Shown: piece by piece, positions 38,434 through 50,991 of the stretch
How positions within the stretch are numbered: position 1 is the first letter of the stretch
How the letters are laid out: each line of letters opens with the position of its first letter
Source: Lycocorax pyrrhopterus obiensis
Lineage: Eukaryota > Chordata > Aves > Passeriformes > Paradisaeidae
Assembly (NCBI GenBank): GCA_014706295.1
Contig: JACSVZ010000001.1
Coordinates: 115,703,111-115,767,110 of the forward strand
Direction: 5' to 3'
DNA length: 64,000 nucleotides
Position numbers and translations under genes: made by a program
Notes under the pieces: generated by a model
Seen by the model: the letters and a program-made list of their open reading frames with translations, nothing else
Database searches by the model: none
Told to the model about the DNA's origin: nothing

Positions 38434-41400
38434 AATGCCTTTTCCCTTGTGTTTCTGGAAATGGTTATTTCACTACTTACTGACAATAAATAGTAACTCA
38501 GCCTCAGCTCTTCACTGACAGAGGATTATGTGGTTTTCCTCTATGAAAAAATACAATACTGATAGGGCCACAAAAACATTATGGATATCAGAGTAAACTG
38601 CTTTTTTTAGCAAAGTTGTTTCAGCCATCGAAGAGCATGAGATTCCTTCCACTTTTGAATTGTACCAGGTAAGTAGTACTGCAAAGAAACACCCTCTGAA
38701 CAGCTTCAGAAAAATCTCTCTGCAGATTTATATTAAGCTCAACATTCTGCACGAGCCTGTTCAACATGGTTGAGAGAAGAATTGAGTTCTGGAGCTTAAG
38801 GCTTGAGGCTATCAGCTGAAACTGAGCTTTAATTAAAACAGATTTGATAATGCGCGGGAGAGTTTGGGATGGCTTCAAACACCATTGCAGAGAGCTGATG
38901 TGATTTGCCAGCTTTAAAGGGAAGTAAGGGTTCTATATGGATACCAGAGTTGGTAAATGATGCTTAAAATTATAGAGATGAATTCTGGGTTAACCAACAG
39001 AGAGAACATTTTCTAAACAGGAGTCTGCTAACAGCATACTTTTGGTACATAGAAATTTGCTTGTACCAGTTTTTTTGGGGTCATTGGCCAACACCACTGG
39101 GTTGGAGAGACTGGAGGGTGATTTCCTTTCCTGCAGGAGCAGCTGGCATTGCCATCCTTCTACTGGGGCTCCAGGCACAGCCTGCAGGTGTGGTGCTCGC
39201 AGTGCTCCAGGTAAAGTGTTGAGAGCAATATCCAGTGTTAGTATTCTACTGGAAGAGGGAAGCCTTAATTCCAGGGCTTAGGGTTTGTTTATTTTTGCGG
39301 TTTGGAAGCTTTTGATAATCTGGTCTTCTTACACCTAAGGGTCACACAATCACAGACAGCCTTTTTGGTTAGACAGAGGCAGGAAATGAATAGGAAGTGT
39401 TATAGACAGACAAATTATCCTGCTCACTTCAAAGCTGAGAAAGTATCTTTCTCAGTTTCTCTACTCCAAACAAGGATATATTGGCTGTGGAATGTTGATT
39501 TTTTTTTTCTTTTCATTCCCCCTCAAGACAAGGGAAAATCTAGAGATTTTACACATAAAAGGACTTCCTTACGATAACCTTTTCTTAAGCTTTCAGCAAG
39601 TATCATTTTCTATCTTTAATCAGAATGATTTTGGGAGGAACAGCTCTATTAAAAGAAACTGTCAGATTTCCAAGCTGCCTTTCATATATAGATATAAGAA
39701 AATTATAACACCAACATGTGATCTGATGCAAGAGTCTGGCTCATCTATTCAGCCTGGTGACAGACTCAGCTGAAAGTTCCAGGAAAGCAAACAGGAAGAA
39801 ATCAGAAATTTGGAACTTAACTCACCTTCCCCATCTAAGATACCTAAAACTAAATTTCAAAGACACACAAACCACATTCTCACACAAATCTTGCACTCTT
39901 TATCCATAACTTCCCTCTCAGACAGGTTTTTAAGTCATTCTAGAAGCACGACTGTGCCTCTCACTCACTCATCCAGCTACTCACAAGTTATACACGAACT
40001 GAGGATATATACTCACTGTCAGAGACATAGGCCATAAAAAAGTTCTATGTAGTTATTCCTCAACCAAAATAATGCCTTGAGTCACTGATAAGTTTGTTAC
40101 TGTGCAAGGCACAGCCTTTTCCATACCCATTTTGTCAGTATTCCTAATTCCCAACAAGAACAGCTTTTTAGATGTAAACCCCTGACAACAGAACAAGCCT
40201 CCTTACCTCACTGAGCTGACTGAACTGAACCTGGCTGAACCAAAAAAATGGTGATTCTTTCAGAAGAGCTGCAAGCAGAATTGAAGACATTTTCCATGTA
40301 TTGCTATGGAAGAACTTGGTGGGGGGATGGAGGGCACAAATTTTTCAGGTCAACTTTTCTTTGTACCTGTAGGCTTTGCTTCATCCTGACCTTCCCTCCC
40401 AACCTGCCAGGATCTGCTATTTCTGCCTTGTTCAGCATGGTCAGGACCAGATTTCTTGTTTCCTCTGCTCACTGGTAACTGCTCACCCTTCCCCACCATC
40501 CACACAGCCCTGCAAGCTGTTTCCCAGCTGTTTGGACAACCAAAAAGCTGCAGAAAAGGGTATGAAGAAGGGAGCAGGCAGTCTTCTGATCCTTTTATTG
40601 ACCACAGCAGGCAGTCCCGCAGGAGAGCACTCCACCATAAAACAACCACCAGGCACCATCTGGCAAACCCAAAGTTAATGCTCAGGGCCCAGTGGGACGC
40701 TGTCTGTGAGGTTTTCTCTGCTCCAGTGCCCCCTAACCAATCTGGTTTTGGGCCACAGGGAGAGCAGAGCCCTGTTTCTTGTTGTTTACACAGACCTGAG
40801 GAACAGAGGCCTTTAGAAGAGGGGTGTCTGAAACTTAGTTCCTCTACTGCCTCAACGCACAGATGAGTTTCTTTTGGAGCTTTGCTTGGTTTGCCTGGAA
40901 ACTTGGGAACAGCAGCTTCAAGTCCTTGTTCTTTTACAGCAAACAGGCACTTTGCAGAGACCAAGGAGCCTTTCCACGTGAAAGCAATTTCCAGCCTGTT
41001 AAGAGTTCACCCTTACCGAAAAACCACTGAAGCTGAAAATTTTGTGTGAGATGTATGGCTGGTGATGGGGGACAAAGTGTTTTTCCCTCACACTTACAGC
41101 TGCAGGAATGACCATGCATTCAAACAGCCACGCTTTGAAATGCAGGGTGTATCTGAGAATTTCTTACTCCTACAACTGCCATTCAGTGAATGACCATAAT
41201 CTCTGTTTTTAACTTTCACAATTGCAATAGGAAGGGGGAAATCAGAAATGTTCTTCACTTATGTGTAATAGTCCGACTGCAAGCCTGCTAGAAATTGCAA
41301 CTAAATAAAGGAAAGACGACTAAATTCAGCCAGAGGTCTCGGTTATTCTGCACACGGCTAAGACTGACATTCACAGCTGACTTCTGAGTTAACTGGTTCC

Positions 41401-41973
41401 AGCTGTCCCTGATCAAAGTGCAGCGTGGCTCTGAGCAATGTCCCAGAGAATCTATGATCCCATACATGCCATTATCTGAAACCACAGCAGTCAATAATTA
41501 TTTAGTCTTACCCTGACTTTACAAAAGGTTATTAACTTCACAACTAAGACAATGTTATCCCTTAACATCTTCTGTTACCCATTCCAAATACACACATCCC
41601 TGATCCTCCAAACAAGCCTGCTTGCATCTGAACATTACCACCCAACAGAACGCTGCAGTAAAATGAGCTCTCAGGGAAGTCACAAAACTTTCGATCACTC
41701 TCCAAGCAGTCCCCATCACCCACCAGTCTGGTCAGCTCAAACAGCAACCTTTACACAATTAACTCTTTGACCCACCTAATTCCACATTTTTGCAATGCAG
41801 ATGTACTTCACAAAACCAATTTAATCAAAAACTGTATTCAGCTGGGGACTAAGGCTGCAGACTTGTCAGGTCACTGAATTTTGCTCAAGCTGAAGTTCTG
41901 GAAGGACTGGAAGAAGCAAGTTGCTACCTTCATTCTGTGTTAATGAAGTTTTTACATCATTGAAGAGAGATCT
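38434..41973. other. Non-coding sequence, no recognised gene
   Basis: Contains the 204-codon minus open frame at 40350-40964 (listed separately), with two shorter plus-strand frames over the same moderately GC-rich patch. The remainder is unique AT-rich sequence. No splice structure or repeat family was identified. Confidence 0.55.
40350..40964 (-). other. 204-codon open frame, no recognised product
   Basis: The longest minus-strand open frame of the window, lying in a patch somewhat richer in G+C. Two plus-strand frames (40376-40678 and 40456-40866) overlap it, so the patch is simply poor in stop codons. The predicted peptide is rich in Ser, Gly, Lys and Trp and has no domain I recognise; a hydrophobic stretch near residues 105-120 is too short and irregular to call a membrane segment with confidence. 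Most likely chance, less likely an exon of an unannotated lncRNA. Confidence 0.12.
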
Positions 41974-41991
41974 CTTTGCCCTAGGGCAAAG
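41974..41991. repeat. 18-bp perfect palindrome
   Basis: CTTTGCCCTAGGGCAAAG is identical to its reverse complement, with no spacer. It lies in unique sequence just after a TGAAGAGAGAT stretch. Confidence 0.95.
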
Positions 41992-42222
41992 TTTGACTGT
42001 TTTGTAACTTTTGTTAAACTCTTTGTGTGAAATCCTGGCCCCTTCACAGTCTGTGGAAGACCTCTAATAATGCTTAATAAATGCTAAGTTGTACAGTCCT
42101 CCCTTAAAGTTTCTGTGGAGTTAAACACATGTTATGGAAGTGCACGAGCCATCAAAGCAGCCTATTTTCCCCCAGATTCCACAGGGGTTATGTTACTGCT
42201 ATAAAAAATAACAATCATTCTC

Positions 42223-42277
42223 AAAAAAACCCCTAAACAACACAAAAAGAAACCCAAACCAAACAAAAAAAAAAATC
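42223..42277 (+). repeat. A/C-rich low-complexity tract
   Basis: Made almost only of A and C, with runs such as aaacccaaaccaaac followed by eleven A. Confidence 0.75.
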
Positions 42278-44298
42278 CACATCACCAAAAGTAACCCAGA
42301 GGTTATATTTTTATATTCTTGTCAAATTCATCAAGCCACTTCACCATCAATAAATTACCACAGATATTCCAGTCACCAATCTCAAAATTCCCTGGGTTTT
42401 AGACATATCTGCTTTTTATGACCTTGATTACAAAAGTAGCTGTTTCCTTCTATTAAAACAATAGAGTTGCAGCAATTGTGTGACCAGTTTGTCTTAGCAG
42501 AAACAAATGCATTCACAGGGACTAACAAGACGGCATTTTGTGTACTATCCTTCATATGAGGTCTCAATGCCAGCCAAACATTTATCTAGACAATGAAATA
42601 AGCAGCTCAGTCCAATCTGATAGCATCATTCACACACTAGCTGAAGGCTACAGTTCTCATAACTCAATTTATTGCTCATAGAAATGAAAGAAATTGTTGA
42701 GTAGAACAAAATTGGAAAAAAAAATCCCACCCCCAACAAGGAGTATGATTAAATTAGGAAAGTATTTAGATGACAATTGTTTTGACCATTCTGAAGATCA
42801 GAGAGATGCTTTCTAATGACAGAAAAAAAAAACCCCACCCTGTCTGCAGGATTAGGGAGAATATTCAGCAGAATTTAGTGTCTCCTTGATTTTGTTTTCA
42901 AAGACATTGCTGATGTCATTTTACAAGCTGGTATGCAAAGAAAGTATTTGTTATAAAAATTAACAGGAAAAAACCCAATATGTATGTGTGACAGAGAGGG
43001 GAGATTACACAGCCCTTTCTGCTGTTAAGTAAAAGCCTTTATGGAATAAAACAATACAAGAGAGGATTCACAGAGGGAGGGGAAAATTGTTTTAAGACCT
43101 GCACAGGGCAAGGGTAATACATCTGTTATTCTCTGGCAACATTGGCATGGGGAAAGAAAACTGAGGATTGTGTGGAACTCCCGATACAGAGGGCTGGCAA
43201 GATCAAGATAAAATTCCATACAGTCAGTCATAAAAATTGGCCCTGTTTATCTCTGAAGGGTTTTCCCACAGAAATACACGTGAACAGATAAGGTTTGACT
43301 CCACAGCTTCCTCCCTCATGAAGAGCTATTGTGTTTTCCCCCCACCTTTTGCTTCCAAATTCAAATGATTAAATATTCTCCTAAATCAGGCTCTTCCCAG
43401 GCTCTGTGCCCACAGAATTGGATCACTTTTTCCCTAGATTTATAGGGATCAATACCCGTGCACAAGTCAGAATCAGGACACGAACTCTTTAGAACAGGAG
43501 CCACCTCTAAAAGTTGCTTTCCTGCCAGGGTACCTGGGACTAGTTTTTGGTATAATCAGAAGACTATTCTGGCATATATTTAACTCCCAGACTCATGAGG
43601 AAAATCTGAGCAAGTACATGAATTTAATCAGTAAAGATTTAGGGCATATCAGAGCAAGATGCTGTGTGAATCTTTGCCCTAAAGTTCTACAAGGCATAAG
43701 CAGGAAAGGACAAACTGACCTGCAGGAACTGTATTATAATAACCTCTAATAAAGTAGATTTACCTATGGAGACTGAATTAAACCTAAAGGGGATTAAGGA
43801 ACATAGAAGTGTTAATTTCCTGTTTTCATTAAAAAACAGACACAAAAAAAAAGGAAAAAAAGACTTGCCAAAATGCTATCATTATCCTCTAAACAGAAGT
43901 GTCTGATTTGATTCTGAGCTCACCATATGAACAAGAAGTGCCCCCACAGGAGGCAACAGACCTGCAAAATCAATGTAAGGAAGGTCAGATTGAGACCCTC
44001 CTCATTTGTTGTGAAAGATGTCCCTTGGTCCAGGCATGTGTGGTGTTATGGATCGATCATCACTTAGCTGTGACATTCTGTGCCTCACTGGAAACCTGTG
44101 CTGAATGAACACTGGAAGGCTGACAGCTTCATATCTAGCAGCAGCTGGAGAAAAGTCAGGCCATATTTTTAACTTCCAAAAGCAATAATCAAAGCACAAT
44201 CAGCACGGTTAAGAATCACTGGATTCATTTTCCTTCACCTGAGAACCTGGCAGAGCCGCAGCACCAAAATCTTTGCCACATTCTGGGGAGGGAAGGGG

Positions 44299-44385
44299 GG
44301 ATTTTTTGTTTGTTTTGAGAGGGTTTGGAATTGGTTTGGGTCTTGGATGGAGTTTTTTTTTTCTTGCTGCTGTTGTTGTTTCTGT
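44299..44385 (+). repeat. T/G-rich low-complexity tract
   Basis: Mostly T and G (gattttttgtttgttttgag, ggtttggaattggtttgggt), ending in a short (TTG)n near 44367-44381. Confidence 0.75.
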
Positions 44386-45401
44386 ATTTACAATGATACC
44401 TACTTAGCAAAGTACAGTGAGAGAAGAAACCAGCAATGAAAGTGAGAGACAGAAGTGGGGGACAGAGTTTCTGGCTTCTCCCTCCTTCCCTACCCTTCAG
44501 CCTCATTTGTCTTGTGCATTCAATTCCAGAGCACATGCCTCTGCATTGTATTGACTCCTCCTAAAAATCAAGCTTGACTTTCAGTCATCAACCTTGCCAA
44601 GGGTAAGAGTGAAATGAAATTATCTTTGTACGGGGACTGAGGTCATCTCTCCCACTGCAGTAGTGGGAAATGACAGCTCAATTTCTGCATCCTGCTTTGT
44701 CTTCTTGCACTAAACAGCTCAGTCTTCAGAAACTCCCACCACTGAAGCTGGAGAAAGACAATTTTCTTTTCCAGATCATTCTTCCTGACAGTGCTGCTTT
44801 TAAGACCTATAAAATATCTTCTAGTAAATCCTCACTTTGGAATGTAATTCGTTTATTGTCAATAACATGGCTGCGAGTCAACAACATTAAACAAGCAACA
44901 TAACCCTGAAGAAACAGCAGATCTCTCCCAGAGAGGATTCCTGTTACAGACAAAACATAGAAATGGGAAGCATTTCTTACTATTTGTCAATCCCAGCCTG
45001 GCTGCTTTTCTTTACCCAAAGCACAAAGTTGTATGATTATGGAAAAAAAACCCCAATACAACCCAATCAATGTGCAAAACCAGGGCTCCCTCAGCAGGTG
45101 AATACACCTGGAACGGTTTGAAACCCCCATATCAGCCTTTATATCTCACGTTTTGGTAGCACTTTTTGGTCAAGCAAGAACAAAGTCATGGATCAGTACA
45201 GCACCCTTGTATTCTAACTGAAAGATTTTCATTTCAGCACATTTCTTTTTAACAAAAAAAAAAAAAGTCTGTCTTGGTTTTGTTTAAAGAGCTTGTTTAT
45301 CAGACTGAGGGTTGACCAGATAACTAATAATGGAATCAGAAAGGTCAATTTCCTCTCCTGAGATCACTCTTCATGGAGAAAAAATGAGAGTCCTTTGGCC
45401 C

Positions 45402-45413
45402 ACCCTCTGCTGG
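45402..45413 (-). promoter_or_regulatory. CTCF-core-like motif (candidate)
   Basis: The minus strand reads CCAGCAGAGGGT, matching 11 of 12 positions of the CTCF core CCASYAGRKGGC. The flanks were not scored against a full matrix, so this is a weak motif call. Confidence 0.2.
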
Positions 45414-48400
45414 AAGTAGAGAGTTTGATTTTATTTTTTTTAATTGTTTAATTTTTTTGGTTTTATTTTCATCAGAGCTGACCGCTCTGGGTCACTTGTG
45501 GGTAAATTATCATAAATCCCAGTTGTTTTGCCTCGTCAGGGAAAACAGCAAAACCTGGGATAGCTGTGCACTGGAGCTTGTGAGATGAGCAGGTTGAAAA
45601 TCTTATCAACAGATCCAGAGTTTGAATGTGGCCCAAGAAATGCACAATCCAAGGTTTCTGCCTAAAAAAACCATGAGATCATTGGCTGATATGGGCTTCA
45701 CTCACTCCAGAAGTGAAAGTTCCGTATCTTGGTGCTCCCTCTAAGGAGACGTGCATAAATGAAGATCAGCCATCAAAAGGGTTGAAATGCAGATAGATCA
45801 GCAGCCAAACATTTGGATGTTTATATAAAATAATATAAAATAGCAGAGCCTTGAATCAGCAGTGTTGGTGATATTTTATCTTCCTGAGCACTGTTTAAAA
45901 TTTTGGAATGTATAGAACATCTAGAAAAAAAAAGCCTTTTTTTTTTAACTCATCCATAATCAGTTTTTTTTAATTATTCAACAGATGAAATCCAAAGTGC
46001 TAGATGACCAGAATGGGGTGTTTTTCCTACATCTTTTTCCATGAAAAAATCAATTCTTTTTCCTAACAGATAAAAAAGACCTAAAATTACAGATACTCAT
46101 TAAAGAAAACACCCCACATATATGAAAAGACAACAGTGGCCAAACTTTGTATATCTGAAAGTATAATGAATCATGAGGACAAACCAAAAACCAAATCCTG
46201 GACTCCTTATCCTTTACTGTAACTATTCAACTGCTCTGTTTTCGAGATAATCATTCCTACCTGTTCAGCCATAACATTTCACTCTCCCTTGCTTAAAGAA
46301 AATGTCTCAAATAAATATTCTCTTTTGTATTTCATTCTCATAGAAGATCCAACAACCATAATTTTACCTGTAATAACTTCAGCCAGATAATTTAGCACCT
46401 GAAAATTCACTGTACTCTTTTAATATTTGCCCTGTGTGGGAAAAGAGTGGGGAGACCAAATGTTTGGTGCTTTTTTTAAAAATTTTATTTATTCTTTAAT
46501 TTAGTTTGTCACAGAAAGCCCCAGGATTGATTGGGGATTAAAAATCGTGACATCAAGTAATACAGTCCTTTTCTAGAGATGTCATGTTTATTGCCTCGAG
46601 TGAGCTGCATCAAATTGAAAGTCCAAAAAAAAATTATGTGCCAAACATTCCTGTGGGTGCAATTCGTCACCCACCCTTCTCCAAGGCACTGACATGCAAT
46701 TAAAACAGCATCACACAAATAGATGGGGAAAGCTGGAGAATATTTTAATTCCTCAGAGAAGGGCAACTTGGGCAATACAGTAAATTACTTTTTATTACCT
46801 TTCTGTTTTGTGCTGTTGTCTTTGTGTAAGAGACTCCACTGAAGAACAACACAAATTTGTGAAGTTTGGTGACATTATTTGACTTTTCGCTTTGACATTT
46901 GAAAAAAAATAAGTAAATTTTTCAGAAACTCTGATTTATGTTTTTCTATTGAATGCAATAAATAAAACTATTTCTTTTGATGCCAAAATTTAGATTTAGA
47001 ATGTCAGGCTTGATTTTTAATTCACCTTTACTTTGCTTGAGTAACTATAACACGGAAGTCCAAACTAAGTTCCATTCAAAGTTCCAGACTTTCCAGAGAA
47101 GATTAAGAAATTTTCAAAACTTGCAACAATTTGAAATTATAATATAAAAACATGAAGTAAAGGCTTCCTTGTCTTCAAATTTAAAATTGTCTAATTTTGT
47201 TCTGGGTCATGCTGTTGCCTCTTACTCAAAGCTGGGTTTTGCAAGAACAAGTGGGGAGGGAAAAAAATAAATTATTCCATATCCAGTGTTGAGTGCAACA
47301 CTTTCTAATAGAGGTTGCTTTGCTCGTAACTAAAGCAGAAAAACTTTAATGCCATTTTTTCATTAAATCAGCACAATTTTAAGTTAAAACAGATTTTCTA
47401 TTCTCTGCATAGAAGTTATACTGTGCACCTCCCAGGAAAGAGAAAGACCATGTAAGGTTATTAAGTCAGAATTTATAAGATATAAATTGTAGCTTCTGAT
47501 GTAAACCCACCCCAACTGTTCATGCTAAAGCTTAATGGTTGTTTTCAAAGACTTTATTTAAATTATATATATCAATTATAACCCCTTAAGCACGTAGGCA
47601 ATGGTAAAGTAAATAATTGAGATAAACCGATGCATTATTTATGTGATAAAGTTTTCCATCACTGCAGCAAACTCAAAGAAAATACAGCATTTTGGCACAA
47701 GAGAGCCAAACCACAGCGTGTTTTCTTACCTGTCAATCTGGCTGGAAACCTTCAGAGATTCCTTAACTTAGCAAAACTTCCGAAATCTTCAGCCAAGAGG
47801 CCTATTTTTAATTTTACCAGAGCTAGATGCAGACACCCCACCCACAGGAGATTGATGTTTAGGGCCATATTTGGGGGAAAGAGGGAACAAAGCTCCCTGC
47901 AGCACCTTCCAGTCATGAAGATAGAAAGAGGGCAGGGGAAGGGCATCCTAAAAAGGACTAAATGCAACAAAACTGAGTGGAAATGCTGTGGTTTAGCTGA
48001 AAATCCCCTGCTTTAAAAGTCCATTTTTGCCATCATTAAGATGCCACTTAAATATTACATGCTGACGTCCTTGATAGCAGGAACACTTCTGTTCAGCAAA
48101 CTGGGGTTCTGGGGGAAGTGAACAACCTTTTTAATTTGCTGTCATGTTCAGATTTCTGGGTGATGCCCACCAGAAAGCCGTAAAAAAGCAGAGGGCCTGG
48201 CTAAACACATGCATGGGTCATGACAACCTCATAGGCATTTTTAACATCTATATATAATTCATTCTATTTTCCTGCACTGGCCAACATTGAACAGGTGCTC
48301 AAGAGATGTAAACTGAGAGGAAATTTATGCACCTATTTTTTCAATTTTTTTTGGACAAACCCCCACAAAGCAGCTCACCCCATTAAAAATAAAAAAAATC

Positions 48401-48769
48401 CCAAATCTCTTTCAGATTTTTTTTTGTGTTTTACCACTGAAAGCAAACAAGATTACAAAGAATATATTGTATTTATTATGCAGGGGGAAACTTAAGGACA
48501 GTAGCAAAAGATATGTTTGGTCTATAGGCATTTGGAGACAACTGAAAATGGTCATTTTGGGAAATGACCAACATGCCAGCTGCAAGGAATAAACTAAAAT
48601 GCGATTATTAGGGAATAAGCTGAAACAAAAAAAAGCACACAAACAAAATCAATATAGACATGCTTAGAGAGTAGGGGTTTTTTTTTCCCCAAAGTCAAAT
48701 TTCTGGTTACAAGACCACACTATTTTTAATAAAACCTACAAAACAAACAGGCTGAAGGCTTGATGGATT

Positions 48770-49150
48770 ACAGAGCAGCACCAGTGTGTCAAACAAAGAC
48801 CACTTATTCCCAATAGCTTGCTTTGACTGTAGCCAAAGATTCTAAAAAACCTAAGAAAAAGGCAAGGTGTGTATTGATAGTTCATTAAAATACTCCTCCA
48901 CCAATTTGTGGTCAGGCACTTTTCACTGATACTGAAGGATTTCTCTGTCATGAATTTGCCCAGCCTCTCCCTAAATTCACGTGAAATCTTAGCACCAAAA
49001 CCATCCTGGGGCAAAGAGTTCCACAGATAAAATAAACACCTTTAGTGATTATTTTCCATTCTGAGCCTGGTGTTTTTCAGTTTCTTCAGGTGAATCAGTT
49101 TCTCAGCATGAGAAAAGGACCAGCAAGGCCCAGGGGTTAACTGCTTGAAT
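48770..49150 (-). mobile_element. CR1/L3-type LINE 3' end, ancient copy
   Basis: On the minus strand the order matches the C-terminal and 3' end of the CR1/L3 group. There is a TGTGGAACTCTTTGCCCCAG block (counterpart of the usual WNSLP motif codons) at about 49005-49026, then AAATTCATGACAGAGAAATC near 48937-48965 (counterpart of the KFMEDRS-like stretch). The distinctive terminal block follows: TTGGCTACAGTCAAAGC and GGTCTTTGTTTGACACACTG, down to about 48780. The predicted peptide on this strand carries REFRERLGKFMTEKSFSI. The copy is heavily mutated, 5'-truncated, and without a preserved terminal tandem repeat. Confidence 0.85.
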
Positions 49151-50893
49151 TAATGGAGATCAGATCTTATAGGAAAAAAAAATCCTGATCCCCTACACTA
49201 AGCCTTATTTTGCCCATGCTTTCAAAGAATACAGGCATATTCCCAAAAATACTTTAAGGCAATAATAGACAAGAAATAGCTGGAAAACTTGGCAGCTCTG
49301 GCTGTCCTGTCACCTGTTCTGGTTTCAGGATTCCTAGGACGCTGCCCACACTGATCACATCTGTACAGACAGGGCATTAAAGGATCAGCTTCTGTCAGGC
49401 AGTAAGAAATTAGAGTCTGTGGTGCATTCCATATCAAAGTCAACCTGTTTAATTACACCTGAAAATCCAGTGGGAGCCCACATGCTGCAACCACCAGAAA
49501 TGTGCTTCACATTCATACTTATCACTCTAGCTGGTACAGCCACTGCTGTTAATTAAAATTTCACTGTGTTCACCATGCCATCATATCCCAACACCAGTTT
49601 CTGTTTCCCTCACGACAGCGTTTGAGCAACGCTGCTTTTCCGACCAAGAGAAGAAGCAGAATCACAAAGCCATGAGAATTCCTGCCTCTCCGAGGCAGTA
49701 ATGTAAGGAATCAGCTCCTTGGGCCCCCGTGATAAATCTGTGTCTGCTGTGCAAATCTGTGGAGGCCAATTTCAAAGTCAGGATTCATGTCAGAAGTACT
49801 CGAGCAGTCATCTGATGAAGGAACACACGAAACTTCCCACATGACTTGTTCAACCCATCACAGCTAATCAACAAACCCCAAAGCAGAAACTATCAATCAT
49901 AAAACATTGTCAACAATCACTCTGAGAGGCCCAAATGTGTAATTAAACTACACACCTGAAACAATTTTGTCTCTATCTGTATTCAAATATCGGCTTGTCA
50001 TGATTTGATGCAATTTATTGATGTAGTTCTGTCACCACATAAGTGGGTGGTAGAGGGAGAAAGTGTGAATGTTTTATTGTACAAGGCACTGAACCTGAGA
50101 GGAATGCACTTTTGAAATTTGTTGGCAAAATTCATCCTGAAAATAAGATCAAAGTCCTGGTTCTTTGAAATCAGAACTTTTAAAATAAGCAGACCATATT
50201 TTGGGAACTTTCTGAATGGTTTCAATGTACAATTCTTAATCAAAACGTTATCAGAAGTAGCCACGAACGGTGGGGAAACCAAATAATGAAAATTAGTTCA
50301 GGGTAGATTCCTGAGCCAGTCCAAACCTCTGTCTCCTCCTCTTCCTTTTCAAATTCCCACAGGTCTCAATCTCAATTGAAGTCTCAATTTCATCCTGATT
50401 GACTAAAATGAAGTCCCAGCAGTAAAGAAATCTCAAGGTTTTTTGTTGGCCTAATTAAAATCAGTTACCATTCGGTTTACAGGATCAGGATCCCTGTCTC
50501 ACTCTGTGATGAAAATCACTTGCTTTCAACACCTCATTCCTCAATAAATTTGGAGGTTTGTTGGCAGTGAAGAACGTTTGGAGACATGATTGTTGGTATT
50601 GACAGAAATCTAAGGTAATTAGAGAAAAAAACCAAACAAAAAAAAACCACAAAAGAGGGGGGAAATTGCACTGGAATAACCCAACTGAAATTTTTCACTG
50701 GTATATCCACAAGAGTGAATGCTAGAGTAAAATATCTAGGTCACTAATGATTAATTCATGTCACAGATTGAAGTCAGAGATACAAGTGGCATTATTAAGA
50801 GTATCAAAAACAAGCAACAACATCAGGGATAAATATTGCGCCTCTGAGCATCCCACTGTTAGTCCCACACGGCCTCATAGGAAAGCTCTCTGC
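49151..50893. other. Non-coding sequence, no gene seen
   Basis: Unique AT-rich sequence with short unrecognised open frames on both strands. A gtctcaat motif is duplicated near 50363-50390. No repeat family, RNA gene or promoter was recognised. Confidence 0.6.
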
Positions 50894-50991
50894 TTATCAG
50901 GATTGAATTTCAAACCCAGTTTATCCCAACGCCAAAGACCTGATGTTATCTCAGCTAACAAGAATCATTATCAGTGATCATAATATTATCA
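50894..50991 (-). promoter_or_regulatory. Cluster of four GATA-factor sites (candidate enhancer)
   Basis: The plus strand shows TTATCA at 50894-50899, TTATCT at 50946-50951, TTATCA at 50968-50973 and TTATCA at 50986-50991. Each is a WGATAR match on the minus strand, all in the same orientation within 98 bases. The surrounding sequence to about 51220 is free of repeats and has further TAAT cores. Functional binding is inferred only. Confidence 0.35.

Larger units (their letters stand above)
41992..48769. other. Non-coding sequence, no recognised gene
   Basis: Includes A/C-rich low complexity at about 42223-42277, T/G-rich low complexity at about 44299-44385, a 13-base poly-A at 45254-45266, and a CTCF-like core at 45402-45413. 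The plus open frame of 128 codons at 47630-48016 is rich in basic residues but has no domain I recognise and overlaps a minus frame. Tracts of T near 45430-45475 and 45940-45975 are simple low complexity. Confidence 0.6.

Noticed and set aside
44284..44300. G-rich stretch as a second G-quadruplex
   Set aside because: Only three separable G3 runs occur before a long T-rich gap, so the four-run rule is not met.
47630..48016. 128-codon basic plus-strand open frame
   Set aside because: High Lys/Arg content could suggest a nucleic-acid binder, but no motif is present and the opposite strand is open too.
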